This document shows positions 40,627-49,352 of a DNA stretch of 64,000 nt, piece after piece (position 1 is the stretch's first letter; the number at the start of each line of letters is the position of its first letter). The notes beneath the pieces were generated by a model, which saw only the letters and a program-made list of their open reading frames with translations, was not told the origin of the DNA and did no database searches. The stretch covers positions 1 to 64,000 of the forward strand of contig NZ_JANTHZ010000010.1 of NCBI RefSeq assembly GCF_024752355.1, read 5' to 3'. The stretch comes from Ancylobacter mangrovi. GTDB taxonomy: Bacteria > Pseudomonadota > Alphaproteobacteria > Rhizobiales > Xanthobacteraceae. Position numbers and translations under genes: made by a program.

Positions 40627-41435
40627 GCGAGACAGGCGGCGATCGCCGCGCCGAGCGCCTCGCGCACCTCCGCGTCGTCGGTGATCGGCAGCACGATCCC
40701 CGCATGCACCGCCGCCTCCAGCGACACGCCGCCGGCCGCAAGGCGTCCGGCATGGATGAGCATGCGGGTCGAGGCGCCCTCGTCCAGCCCCTGCCCGCGC
40801 AAGTTTCGCGAACAGGCGGCGATAGAGACCAGGGTGCGCGCCAGATCCGGGCCCACGCAGGCCTCGCGCATGACGATCTCCGCCTCCAGCTCAGGGACCG
40901 GATAGTCGAAATCGATGGCGACGAAGCGCTGCTTGGTGGACTCCTTCAGGTCCTTCACCGCGCTCTGGTAGCCGGGATTGTAGGAGATCACGAGCTGGAA
41001 GTCGGGATGGGCGGAGACCAGCTCGCCGCGCTTCTCCAGCGGCAGGATGCGCCGCGCATCGGTCAGCGGATGGATGACGACGGTGGTGTCCTGCCGCGCC
41101 TCCACGATCTCGTCGAGATAGCAGATGCCGCCATGGCGCACCGCCTGCGTCAGCGGCCCGTCATGCCACACCGTGCCCTCCGGGGTGAGCAGGAAGCGCC
41201 CGGCGAGGTCGGCGGCCGTCATGTCCTCATGGGCGGCGACGGTGATCAGCGGCTGGTGCAGGCGCCAGGCCATGTATTCGACGAAGCGCGTCTTGCCGCA
41301 GCCGGTCGGCCCCTTCAGCATTACCGGCAGGCGGTGGAGCCAGGCCGCCTCGAACACCGCCACCTCGTCGCCGACGGGGCGGTAATAGGGTTCGGCAGCG
41401 ATGCGGTAGGCGGAAAGGTCGGTGTCGACGAGCAT
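40623..41435 (-). CDS. cbbQ: MoxR-type AAA+ ATPase, CbbQ/NorQ family
   Basis: This is an AAA+ ATPase that remodels a client enzyme by pulling on it together with its VWA partner. The ATG at 41435 ([24 protein letters not shown]) has GGAG upstream; 270 residues is normal for the family. Walker A is [10 protein letters not shown], Walker [11 protein letters not shown], followed by [21 protein letters not shown] and [21 protein letters not shown], which are hallmarks of CbbQ/NirQ/NorQ proteins. Assignment to CbbQ rather than NorQ rests on the length of the partner. Possible clients include a RuBisCO elsewhere in the genome. Confidence 0.85.
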   Translation of the reverse strand: MLVDTDLSAYRIAAEPYYRPVGDEVAVFEAAWLHRLPVMLKGPTGCGKTRFVEYMAWRLHQPLITVAAHEDMTAADLAGRFLLTPEGTVWHDGPLTQAVRHGGICYLDEIVEARQDTTVVIHPLTDARRILPLEKRGELVSAHPDFQLVISYNPGYQSAVKDLKESTKQRFVAIDFDYPVPELEAEIVMREACVGPDLARTLVSIAACSRNLRGQGLDEGASTRMLIHAGRLAAGGVSLEAAVHAGIVLPITDDAEVREALGAAIAACLA

Positions 41436-41520
41436 GCGGGGTCTCCGTGAGGGCTCCACGGGCACTCCCCGGCATGCAGGGACCACCCCGGAAAGGGCTG
41501 CCGGCCGTCCCTGCCGCCAA

Positions 41521-41544
41521 GGCCGCGACGACGCTGTCGCGGCC
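41521..41544. terminator. Hairpin between adhP and cbbQ
   Basis: The perfect arms GGCCGCGAC and GTCGCGGCC (9 bp, 6-base loop) lie 62 bp after the adhP stop and 86 bp before cbbQ, both on the minus strand. There is no T run; it may end adhP transcripts or act as an operator for cbbQ. Confidence 0.45.
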
Positions 41545-41606
41545 CTTCGCAATTAGAAATCCGATTTGCCGCGCCGCACAAGAGGGCGAATGCCCCCGGG
41601 CGACGC

Positions 41607-42635
41607 TCAGGTGAAGTCGAGCACCATGCGCCCGTCGATCCGGCCGTCCTTCAAATCGGCGAAGATGTCGTTGATCTTCTCCAGCGGCGCCTTGTGGATC
41701 TCCGCCTTCACCTTGCCCTCCACGGCAAAGGCGACCGATTCATCGAGGTCGCGCCGCGTGCCGACGATCGAGCCCCGCACCGTGATGCGCTTCAGCACGA
41801 CGTCGAAGATCGGGGTCGCGAATTCGCCGGGCGGCAGGCCGACGAGGCTCACCGTGCCCTTGCGCCGCACATAGGACAGCGCCTGGCTGAAGGCCGGCGG
41901 CGAGACGGCGGTCACCAGCACGCCATGCGCCCCGCCGCCCGTCGCCTTCACGATCTCGGCCACCGCGTCGGGCGAGCGCGCGTCGACGGCGAGGTCGGCG
42001 CCGGTCGCGCGCGCGCGTTCCAGCTTGTCGGGCGAGACGTCGAGCGCGGCGACGTGGAAGCCCATCGCCTTGGCGTACTGGATCGCGATGTGGCCGAGCC
42101 CGCCGACGCCGGAGATGGCGACCCATTCGCCCGGCCGCGCCTCGGTCTCCTTCAGCCCCTTGTAGGTCGTCACCCCCGCGCACAGGATCGGCGCGAGCTG
42201 GGCGAAGTCGCCCTTCGGCGGCAGGCGCGTGACGAAGGGTGCGGCGGCGATGACATATTCGGCGAAGCCGCCGTCGCAGCTATAGCCCGTGTTGTGCTGG
42301 TGCTCGCACAGCGTCTCCCAGCCGGTCTCGCAATATTCGCAAGCGCGGCAGGCGTCGTGCAGCCAGGCGACGCCGACCGCGTCGCCCTCCTTCAGGCCGG
42401 TCACGCCCGGGCCGAGCGCGACGACATGGCCGGCCGCCTCGTGGCCGGGGATGAAGGGCGGGGAAGGCTTCACCGGCCAGTCGCCATCGGCTGCGTGCAG
42501 GTCGGTGTGGCACACGCCGCAGGCGACGACCTTGACCAGCACCTCGCCCGGCCCGGGGACCGGCACCGGCACCTCCTCGATCGTGAGCGGCTTGCCGAAC
42601 GCCCGCACCACTGCCGCCTTCATCATGTTCGCCAT
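41607..42635 (-). CDS. adhP: Zinc alcohol dehydrogenase, AdhP type
   Basis: This medium-chain NAD-linked dehydrogenase interconverts ethanol or other primary alcohols and aldehydes. The 342 residues carry the catalytic zinc ligands CGVCHTDLH and GHEAAG, the four-Cys structural zinc site CRACEYCETGWETLC, and the Rossmann loop GVGGLGHIAIQYAKAMG. The start (MANMMKAAVV) follows GGAGG. A perfect TTGAC-N4-GTCAA palindrome centred 58 bp upstream of the ATG suggests control by a Crp/Fnr-family activator under low oxygen. It is separated from the second alcohol dehydrogenase by a 228 bp divergent region. Confidence 0.95.
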   Translation of the reverse strand: MANMMKAAVVRAFGKPLTIEEVPVPVPGPGEVLVKVVACGVCHTDLHAADGDWPVKPSPPFIPGHEAAGHVVALGPGVTGLKEGDAVGVAWLHDACRACEYCETGWETLCEHQHNTGYSCDGGFAEYVIAAAPFVTRLPPKGDFAQLAPILCAGVTTYKGLKETEARPGEWVAISGVGGLGHIAIQYAKAMGFHVAALDVSPDKLERARATGADLAVDARSPDAVAEIVKATGGGAHGVLVTAVSPPAFSQALSYVRRKGTVSLVGLPPGEFATPIFDVVLKRITVRGSIVGTRRDLDESVAFAVEGKVKAEIHKAPLEKINDIFADLKDGRIDGRMVLDFT

Positions 42636-42686
42636 GTCAGATCCTCCGATGTCGGGCGGACCTTAACGGCCGGCGGGCCGGCGGCG

Positions 42687-42700
42687 TTGACAGCGGTCAA
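42687..42700 (-). promoter_or_regulatory. FNR/FixK-like box upstream of adhP
   Basis: TTGAC-AGCG-GTCAA is a perfect inverted repeat with the TTGA-N6-TCAA core of FNR, FixK and FnrL sites. If transcription began 41 bp downstream of its centre, the leader would be about 17 nt and would include the GGAGG, a typical class II layout for adhP. Confidence 0.6.
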
Positions 42701-42863
42701 GTCGGGGCGCGGCGAAAAGGGGCATGATGGGTAAATCACGTCGCCCGGGGCGTCCGTCCCGCCAAATCCCTTCCGCCTGCACAGTGGCGCCCCATTCCGG
42801 TCGAATGGTGATGGCGCGTCCGGCCGGCCTATACTACCGAACCGCTGCTTCGAGGTCGTCACG

Positions 42864-43847
42864 ATGAAGGCTATGGTCCTTTCCGCCTACCGCACGCCGC
42901 TGCGGATGGAGGAACGCCCGACGCCCGTTCCCGGGCCGGGCGAGATCCGCGTGCGGGTGGAAGCCTGCGCCGTCTGCCGGACCGACCTGCACGTCGTCGA
43001 CGGCGAGCTGCCGCCCGGCAAGATGCCGGTCGTGCCGGGCCATGAGATCGTCGGCATCGTCGAGGCGCATGGCGAGGGTGTCACCGCGCCCGCCGTCGGC
43101 CAGCGCGTCGGCATACCCTGGCTCGGCCATACCTGCGGAACCTGCCCCTACTGCACATCGCACCGCGAGAACCTGTGCGACGATCCTTTGTTCACCGGCT
43201 ACACACGCGACGGCGGCTTCGCGACCCATGTGGTGGCCGACGCCAGCTACGCCTTCGCGCTGGACGGATTCGACGACCCTGTTTCCACCGCGCCGCTGAT
43301 GTGCGCCGGGCTGATCGGCTGGCGCTCGCTCAAGATGGCGGGCGAGGCGCGCCGGGTCGGCCTCTACGGTTTTGGGGCCGCCTCCCATCTCATCGCCCAG
43401 GTGTGCCGCTGGCAGGGGCGCGAGTTCTACGCCTTCACCAGCCCCGGCGACCAGGCGGCGCAGCAGCATGCGCTGTCGCTCGGCGCCTCGTGGGCCGGCG
43501 GGTCGGACGAGCCGCCCCCGGTCCTGCTCGACGCCGCCATCATCTTCGCCCCCGTCGGCGCGCTGGTGCCGGCGGCGCTGCGCGCGGTGCGCAAGGGCGG
43601 GCGGGTGGTGTGCGGGGGTATCCATATGAGCGACATCCCGCAGTTTCCCTACTCGATCCTTTGGGAGGAGCGGCAGGTGCTCTCGGTGGCGAACCTCACG
43701 CGCGACGACGCGCGCGAATTTCTCGCCCTGGCGCCCGAGGCTGTCGCAAAGGTGACAACAACGACCTATCCGCTGGAGCGCGCGAACGACGCTCTCGCGG
43801 ATCTGCGCGCGGGCCGCTTCCAGGGCGCGGCCGTGCTGGTACCGTGA
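42864..43847 (+). CDS. Zinc-dependent alcohol dehydrogenase family protein
   Basis: A second medium-chain dehydrogenase (327 residues), only distantly related to adhP. Zinc ligands are CAVCRTDLHVVDGELP and GHEIVG, the structural site CGTCPYCTSHRENLC, then GYTRDGGFATHVV. The cofactor loop GLYGFGAASHLIAQV departs from GxGxxG by reading GFGAAS, as in the TIGR02822-like branch. The substrate is unknown. A TATACT at 42831-42836 could be the -10 element of its promoter. It lies 57 bp upstream of phosphoketolase in the same direction, so the two may form one unit that disposes of acetyl-phosphate-derived aldehydes or reoxidises NADH. Confidence 0.9.
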   Translation: MKAMVLSAYRTPLRMEERPTPVPGPGEIRVRVEACAVCRTDLHVVDGELPPGKMPVVPGHEIVGIVEAHGEGVTAPAVGQRVGIPWLGHTCGTCPYCTSHRENLCDDPLFTGYTRDGGFATHVVADASYAFALDGFDDPVSTAPLMCAGLIGWRSLKMAGEARRVGLYGFGAASHLIAQVCRWQGREFYAFTSPGDQAAQQHALSLGASWAGGSDEPPPVLLDAAIIFAPVGALVPAALRAVRKGGRVVCGGIHMSDIPQFPYSILWEERQVLSVANLTRDDAREFLALAPEAVAKVTTTTYPLERANDALADLRAGRFQGAAVLVP

Positions 43848-43904
43848 CCGGCGCCGCCGGTCGCTCGACTTCACGTGATGATGGATCTGACAGGAGGACA
43901 ACGG

Positions 43905-46289
43905 ATGGCGGTTGAGCAGAGCGCGACGACAGGCCCGCTGACGCCCGAACTGATGTCGCGCATGAATGCGTGGTGGCGGGCGGCGAACTTTCTCTCGGTC
44001 GGACAGATCTATCTTCTCGACAACCCGCTGCTGCGCGAGAAGCTCGCCATAGAGCACGTGAAGCCCCGCCTGCTGGGCCATTGGGGCACCACGCCGGGGC
44101 TCAACTTCCTCTATCTCCACCTCAACCGCGTGATCAACGACACCGGCTCGAACGTGCTGTTCATCGCCGGGCCGGGGCACGGCGCGCCGGGGGTGGTCGC
44201 CTCCACCTATCTGGAAGGCACCTATAGCGAGCTCTACCCGGACGTCTCGCGGGACGAGGAAGGCATCCGCCGGCTGTTCCGCCAGTTCTCCTTCCCGGGC
44301 GGCATACCGAGCCATGCGGCGCCGGAGACGCCCGGCTCGATCCACGAGGGCGGCGAGCTCGGCTATTCGCTCTCGCACGCTTACGGCGCCGCGCTCGACA
44401 ATCCCGACCTCGTGGTCGCCTGCGTGATCGGCGACGGCGAGGCCGAGACCGGGCCGCTCGCCACCTCCTGGCACGGCAACAAGTTCCTCAACCCGGCCTC
44501 GGACGGGGCGGTGCTGCCGATCCTGCATCTCAACGGCTACAAGATCGCCAACCCCACCGTGCTCGCCCGCATCACGCCGGAGGAGCTGAAGTCGCTGATG
44601 GAGGGCTTCGGCTACACGCCGGTGTTCGTCGAGGGTGACGATCCCGAGCTGATGCACCAGGCGATGGCGAGCGCCTTCGACAAGGCGTTCGCCGACATCC
44701 GCGCGATCCAGAAGGCCGCCCGCGAGGACGGCTCGAGGGAGCGGCCGCGCTGGCCGATGATCGTGCTCAAGAGCCCCAAGGGCTGGACCGGCCCGAAATT
44801 CGTCGACGGCAAGAAGACCGAGGGCTTCTGGCGCTCGCACCAGGTGCCGTTCTCCGACATGTCCAAGCCCGAGCACCTCGCTCTGCTCGAGGAATGGATG
44901 AGGAGCTACAAGCCCGAGGAGCTGTTCGACGCCGATGGCAGCCTGAAGCCGGAGATCGCCTCGCTGGCGCCGGATGGCGCGCTGCGCATGAGCGCGAACC
45001 CGCACGCAAACGGCGGCGCGCTGCGCCGGCCGCTGCGGCTGCCGGACTTCACCGACTATGCGGTCGACGTGCCCCAGCCCGGCGCCAAGGACGGCGAGTC
45101 GACCTACATCATGGGCACCTTCCTGCGCGACGTGATGAAGGCGAATCTCGAGAGCCGGAACTTCCGCGTGTTCGGCCCGGACGAGACCGCCTCCAACCGG
45201 CTGCAGGCGCTGTTCGAGGTGACCGAGCGTGCGTGGGACGCCTCGACCATCCCCGAGGACGAGCATCTCGCCCATGACGGGCGGGTGATGGAGATGCTGA
45301 GCGAGCACATGTGCCAGGGCTGGCTGGAGGGCTACCTCCTGACCGGCCGGCACGGCCTGTTCTCCTGCTACGAGGCGTTCATCCACATCGTCGATTCGAT
45401 GTTCAACCAGCACGCCAAATGGGTGAAGTCGGCCAATGCCGTGGAATGGCGCCGGCCCATCGCCTCGCTGAACTACCTGCTCACCTCCCATGTCTGGCGG
45501 CAGGACCACAACGGCTTCAGCCATCAGGACCCCGGCTTCATCGACCATGTGGTGAACAAGAAGGCGGACATCGTGCGGGTCTACCTACCGCCCGACGCCA
45601 ACACCCTGCTCTTCGTCACCGACCACTGCCTGAAGAGCTGGAACCGGGTTAACGTGATCGTCGCCGGCAAGCAGCCGGAGCCGCAATGGCTCGACATGGA
45701 CGCGGCCATCAACCACTGCACCAAGGGCATCGGCATCTGGGAGTGGGCGAGCAGCGACGCGGAGGGCGAGCCGGACGTGGTGATGGCCTGCGCCGGCGAC
45801 GTGCCGACGCTGGAGACGCTGGCGGCGGTCGACTTGCTGCGCGGCTATTTCCCGGAGCTGAAGATCCGCGTCATCAACGTCGTCGACCTGATGACGCTGC
45901 AGTCGAGCACCGAGCACCCGCACGGCCTGAACGACCGCGACTTCGATGCCCTGTTCACCACGAACAAGCCGGTGATCTTCGGCTATCACGGCTATCCGTG
46001 GCTGATCCACCGCCTGACCTACAAGCGCACCAACCACCACAACATCCATGTGCGCGGCTATGTGGAGGAAGGCTCCACCACCACGCCCTTCGACATGGTT
46101 GTGCGCAACCGGCTGGACCGCTTCCATCTCGCCATGGACGCGATCGAGCGCATCAGCTCGCTGGGCAGCGTCGGCGTGCATGCGCGCGAGGAGCTGCGCG
46201 ACAAGCTTACCGAGCATGCGCGCTACATCCGCGCCCACGGCGTCGACATGCCGGAGGTGCGCGACTGGCGCTGGCCGACCGAGGCCTGA
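43905..46289 (+). CDS. xfp: Xylulose-5-phosphate/fructose-6-phosphate phosphoketolase
   Basis: This thiamine-diphosphate enzyme cleaves xylulose 5-phosphate (or fructose 6-phosphate) with phosphate to acetyl-phosphate plus glyceraldehyde 3-phosphate (or erythrose 4-phosphate). The start at 43905 has AGGAGG 8 bp upstream; the in-frame ATG 30 bp earlier has none. The 794 residues match family length. Family signatures are [11 protein letters not shown] near the N-terminus, [39 protein letters not shown] (given to mark the segment, residues about 130-165), TPP motif [19 protein letters not shown] and [11 protein letters not shown], and [14 protein letters not shown] 12-bp-stem terminator hairpin follows. 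Confidence 0.97.
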   Translation: MAVEQSATTGPLTPELMSRMNAWWRAANFLSVGQIYLLDNPLLREKLAIEHVKPRLLGHWGTTPGLNFLYLHLNRVINDTGSNVLFIAGPGHGAPGVVASTYLEGTYSELYPDVSRDEEGIRRLFRQFSFPGGIPSHAAPETPGSIHEGGELGYSLSHAYGAALDNPDLVVACVIGDGEAETGPLATSWHGNKFLNPASDGAVLPILHLNGYKIANPTVLARITPEELKSLMEGFGYTPVFVEGDDPELMHQAMASAFDKAFADIRAIQKAAREDGSRERPRWPMIVLKSPKGWTGPKFVDGKKTEGFWRSHQVPFSDMSKPEHLALLEEWMRSYKPEELFDADGSLKPEIASLAPDGALRMSANPHANGGALRRPLRLPDFTDYAVDVPQPGAKDGESTYIMGTFLRDVMKANLESRNFRVFGPDETASNRLQALFEVTERAWDASTIPEDEHLAHDGRVMEMLSEHMCQGWLEGYLLTGRHGLFSCYEAFIHIVDSMFNQHAKWVKSANAVEWRRPIASLNYLLTSHVWRQDHNGFSHQDPGFIDHVVNKKADIVRVYLPPDANTLLFVTDHCLKSWNRVNVIVAGKQPEPQWLDMDAAINHCTKGIGIWEWASSDAEGEPDVVMACAGDVPTLETLAAVDLLRGYFPELKIRVINVVDLMTLQSSTEHPHGLNDRDFDALFTTNKPVIFGYHGYPWLIHRLTYKRTNHHNIHVRGYVEEGSTTTPFDMVVRNRLDRFHLAMDAIERISSLGSVGVHAREELRDKLTEHARYIRAHGVDMPEVRDWRWPTEA

Positions 46290-46307
46290 CGCCGCGCCGA
46301 CGGAAAA

Positions 46308-46340
46308 GCGCGATGGCGGGGGAGCCCGCCGCCATCGCGC
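46308..46340 (+). terminator. Hairpin terminator of phosphoketolase
   Basis: The perfect 12-bp arms GCGCGATGGCGG (46308-46319) and CCGCCATCGCGC (46329-46340) are separated by a 9-base loop, 18 bp after the stop. An A run precedes it but no T run follows; given the stem strength, it is a likely terminator or stabilising element. Confidence 0.65.
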
Positions 46341-46425
46341 ACGCCCGACAGCTTCCTGACAGGTGGCCGGCCCTAGCGTGCCGGTGCTCGCCGAGCGAGC
46401 CCAACGCCCGAAAGGAAGAACACCC

Positions 46426-46713
46426 ATGCGCAGAATCGTTGCCGGCCTCGGCGCCCTCGCCGTGATCGCCCCCGCCCTGCTTGCCCCCGTCGCCGCGTTC
46501 GCCGGCCCCACCTGCACCACCGAAGCCAAGGACAAGTGGATGAGCCAGGACGCCATGAAGGCGAAGGTGGCGGAGATGGGCTACCAGAAGATCAAGACCT
46601 TCAAGGTCTCCGGCAGCTGCTACGAGATCTACGGCTACACCAAGGACAACAAGAAGGCCGAGGTCTACTTCAACCCGGTCACCGGCGCGGTCGTCAAATC
46701 CGAGATCGATTGA
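46426..46713 (+). CDS. PepSY-domain periplasmic protein
   Basis: This small secreted protein of 95 residues has a signal peptide (IVAGLGALAVIAPALLAPVAAFA) and a single PepSY fold: SQDAMKAKVAEMGYQKIKTFKVSG then YEIYGYTKDNKKAEVYFNPVTGAVV. The mature part has two cysteines (Cys30 and Cys65) that could form a disulfide. The start follows AAGGAAG. Its stop overlaps the cytochrome b561 gene (TGATG), and a two-component system follows. This arrangement (PepSY, b-type cytochrome, OmpR-type regulator, kinase) suggests that the PepSY protein and cytochrome are outputs or inputs of the sensor system, but the function is not known. Confidence 0.85.
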   Translation: MRRIVAGLGALAVIAPALLAPVAAFAGPTCTTEAKDKWMSQDAMKAKVAEMGYQKIKTFKVSGSCYEIYGYTKDNKKAEVYFNPVTGAVVKSEID

Positions 46714-47276
46714 TGCGCGAGCGCATCGCTCCGGCCGGAGACGCGACGTCTCCGGCCACCGGCACCGCCGTCCGGGTGTGGGACCCGGTCGTGCGTCTGT
46801 TCCACTGGACGGTGGTCGCCGCCTGCATCCTGAATCTGTTCATCCTCGACGACGGGGACCCGCCCCACAGGATCGTCGGCTATGTCGTCGCCGGCGCGCT
46901 GGCGGTCCGGCTCGTCTGGGGCTTCATCGGCACGCGCTACGCCCGGTTCTCCGATTTCGTGCCGACGCCCTCCCGCCTCGCGCGCTATCTCGCCGCGCTG
47001 GCGAAGGGCCGCGAGCCGCGCGTGCTCGGGCACAATCCGGCCGGCGCGGTGATGATGCTCGCCCTCATGGTCCTGCTGGCGGGCGTCTGCCTGACCGGCT
47101 GGATGATGGGGCTCGACGCCTTCTGGGGCGAGGACTGGCTGGAGGGGCTGCACGAGACGCTCGCCAACGCCATACTGGTGCTGGCCCTGCTGCATGCCAG
47201 CGCCGCGCTCTTCGAAAGCTGGCGCCACCGTGAAAACCTCGTATGGTCGATGGTGACGGGACGCAAGCGCGCATGA
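46713..47276 (+). CDS. Cytochrome b561-type di-heme membrane protein
   Basis: The 187 residues contain four hydrophobic helices and histidines placed for two b hemes: VRLFHWTVVAACILN, LHETLANAI and LLHASAALFESWRHRENLVWSM, ending in a basic tail. It resembles the b-type cytochromes of the YceJ/CybB and Ni-Fe hydrogenase groups that move electrons from quinol to a periplasmic acceptor. The start ATG at 46713 shares bases with the PepSY stop. It is 7 bp upstream of the response regulator, so all four genes are likely one operon. Confidence 0.88.
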   Translation: MRERIAPAGDATSPATGTAVRVWDPVVRLFHWTVVAACILNLFILDDGDPPHRIVGYVVAGALAVRLVWGFIGTRYARFSDFVPTPSRLARYLAALAKGREPRVLGHNPAGAVMMLALMVLLAGVCLTGWMMGLDAFWGEDWLEGLHETLANAILVLALLHASAALFESWRHRENLVWSMVTGRKRA

Positions 47277-47283
47277 GGGAGCG

Positions 47284-47961
47284 GTGAGGCTGCTTCTGGT
47301 CGAGGACAGCGCACGCCTGCGCCAGCTGATCGCCGAAACGGTCCAGGGCGCAGGCTGGCGCCTCGACATGGCCGGCGGCCTCGACGAGGCGGAAGCCGCG
47401 CTCGCCGCCGCGAGCTATGATCTCGTGCTTCTCGACCTCGGCCTGCCGGACGGCGACGGGCTCGACCTGCTGCGCGCCCTGCGCCGCCGCAAGGACCCCA
47501 CGCCCGCCCTCGTGCTCACCGCGCGCGGCGCGGTCGACGAGCGCATCGCCGGCCTCGACGCCGGCGCCGACGACTATCTCACCAAGCCGTTCAACAATGG
47601 CGAACTTCTCGCCCGCGCCCGCGCGCTGCTGCGCCGCGCGCCGCTCTCGGCCGCGCCGGTGCTGGAGGCGGGCGCGCTGCGCTACGATCCCGCCACCCAT
47701 GAGGTGAGCTGCAACGGCACCGCGATCGTCCTCGGGCCGCGCGAGCGCGCCGCGCTGGAAATCCTGATGCGCCATGCCGGCCGCGTCACGCCGAAGCGCG
47801 GGCTGGAGACCATGCTCTCCCATTTCGAGGGCGAGACCAGCGCCAACGCGATCGAGCTGCTGCTCTCGCGCCTGCGCCGCAAGCTCGCCGCGCATCCCAC
47901 CGGCACGGCGATCGTGACGGTGCGCGGCGTCGGATACATGCTGCGCGAGACCGGCGCGTGA
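47284..47961 (+). CDS. OmpR/PhoB-family response regulator
   Basis: The 225 residues have a receiver domain with acidic pair Glu7-Asp8, phospho-acceptor Asp51 (LVLLDLGLPDGDG), the switch Thr in VLTARG and Lys in TKPFN. A C-terminal winged helix follows, with ALEILMRHAGRVTPKRGLETML and ELLLSRLRRKLAAHP ... TVRGVGYML. It is most like the QseB/PmrA/TctD group. The start is GTG with GAGGGAG upstream; the end overlaps the kinase gene (GTGA). It probably regulates the PepSY and cytochrome genes directly upstream. Confidence 0.95.
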   Translation: MRLLLVEDSARLRQLIAETVQGAGWRLDMAGGLDEAEAALAAASYDLVLLDLGLPDGDGLDLLRALRRRKDPTPALVLTARGAVDERIAGLDAGADDYLTKPFNNGELLARARALLRRAPLSAAPVLEAGALRYDPATHEVSCNGTAIVLGPRERAALEILMRHAGRVTPKRGLETMLSHFEGETSANAIELLLSRLRRKLAAHPTGTAIVTVRGVGYMLRETGA

Positions 47962-49352
47962 ACGCCGAGCCGCCCGCCCCGCGCCGCTCCCAGCCGCTGG
48001 TGCGCATCGTCGCCGGCCGCATCGTGCTGTTCGCCGCCATCGCCATGCTGGCCCAGCTCGTCGCGGTGCTGGTCGAATATGGCCGCGACCCGCAGAATCT
48101 CGCCCGGCTCCTGCTCGAGCGGGAGACCGCGGAACTCGCCGGCGGCCTGTCGCTTCATGACGGCCGCCTCGCCTTCGAGCTGCCCACCGATCTCGCCTCG
48201 CGCTACGGGGTGCCCGCCTCCGGCTATTTCGGACGCATCCGCACGGCGAGCGGCGTGGTGCTGTTCTCCCATTGCGACGAGGAATGCACCGAGCATTTCC
48301 TGCCGCTCGAATTCAACCCGCCCTCCTTCTGGATGCGCACCATCCGCCCCGGCTACCCGCTCACCTTCGCCGGCGGGCGTGAGGTCGACATCGGCGAGCG
48401 CAGCGTGCTGGTGGAGATAACGGTATTGGGAGACCGCCAACAGGCGGTCTGGAGCGTGCTGGCGAACGAGGCGCTCGACCACATGCTGCTGCCGATGAGC
48501 CTCACGCTCATCTTCGTGCTCGGCGCCACGCTGGCCTCGATACGCACCGCCCTGCGCCCGGTCGCCGCCGCCGCCGGGCAGGCCGAGAGGTTCGATCCGC
48601 TCGTTCCCGACAGCCGGCTGGACGAGGCCGGCATGCCGCTGGAAATCGCCCGCCTCGCCGGGGCGGTGAACCGTTCCTATGCGCGCACACGCGAGCTGAT
48701 GGCGGCGCAGAAGCTCTTCACCTCGGCAATCGCCCACGAGATCCGCACGCCGCTCGCCATCATCCGCATGGAGCTGGAGCGTATCGATCACCCCGCCGCC
48801 CGCCAGGCGATCGGCGAGCTCGACGAGCTCGACCATTTCGTCGGCCAGCTCGTCATGCTCGCCCGGCTGGAGGCGGCCGACCGCTCCGGCTTCGAGCCGG
48901 TGGATCTCGACGAGCTCGGGCGCGACATCGTCGGCGCGCTCGCCCCCTATGTCTACGATCACGGCGCCAGCATCGCCTTCGACGCCTCGTCCGGCCCCTC
49001 GGTGCTCGCCCATCCGCCCCTTCTCAAGGATGCGGTGCGCAACCTCATCGAGAACGCGGTGCGCCATGGCGGCCCGGCAGTGCACATCCGCGTCGGCACC
49101 GATAATGGGCCCGGCCTGTTCGTGGAGGATGACGGCGTCGGCTTCGCGCCCGCCTCCCGCGACGCGCCCGCCGGCGACGCGCCGGGGCATTACCGGCGCG
49201 CGGGCGGGCTCGGCATCGGGCTCGAGATCGTGCGCCGGATCATGGCGCTGCATGGCGGTTATCTGGAGACCAGAGAGGCGACGCCGTGCGGCGCCCGCGC
49301 GCGTCTCGTCTTCCCGCCGGCCGGGGAGGCGCCGGTCACACCCGCTCGATGA
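47958..49352 (+). CDS. Sensor histidine kinase
   Basis: This inner-membrane kinase of 464 residues is the partner of the regulator it overlaps. Two membrane helices (about 18-40 and 177-196) enclose a periplasmic sensor of about 135 residues. That sensor holds an unusual cluster SHCDEECTEHF (His105, Cys106, Cys110, His113), which could bind a metal or sense redox. After a short HAMP-like linker come the H-box FTSAIAHEIRTPLAI with His260, then the N-box NLIENAVRHGG, and the ATP lid with DDGVGFAP and GGLGIGLEIV. The start is GTG. The 3' end overlaps the convergent DUF72 gene by 17 bp. Confidence 0.94.
   Translation: MNAEPPAPRRSQPLVRIVAGRIVLFAAIAMLAQLVAVLVEYGRDPQNLARLLLERETAELAGGLSLHDGRLAFELPTDLASRYGVPASGYFGRIRTASGVVLFSHCDEECTEHFLPLEFNPPSFWMRTIRPGYPLTFAGGREVDIGERSVLVEITVLGDRQQAVWSVLANEALDHMLLPMSLTLIFVLGATLASIRTALRPVAAAAGQAERFDPLVPDSRLDEAGMPLEIARLAGAVNRSYARTRELMAAQKLFTSAIAHEIRTPLAIIRMELERIDHPAARQAIGELDELDHFVGQLVMLARLEAADRSGFEPVDLDELGRDIVGALAPYVYDHGASIAFDASSGPSVLAHPPLLKDAVRNLIENAVRHGGPAVHIRVGTDNGPGLFVEDDGVGFAPASRDAPAGDAPGHYRRAGGLGIGLEIVRRIMALHGGYLETREATPCGARARLVFPPAGEAPVTPAR

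Noticed and set aside
38329-41435. Calling the AAA+/VWA pair norQ/norD
   Set aside because: No nitric oxide reductase genes are near and the VWA partner is about 765 residues, nearer to CbbO than NorD; kept as CbbQ/CbbO type with a caveat.
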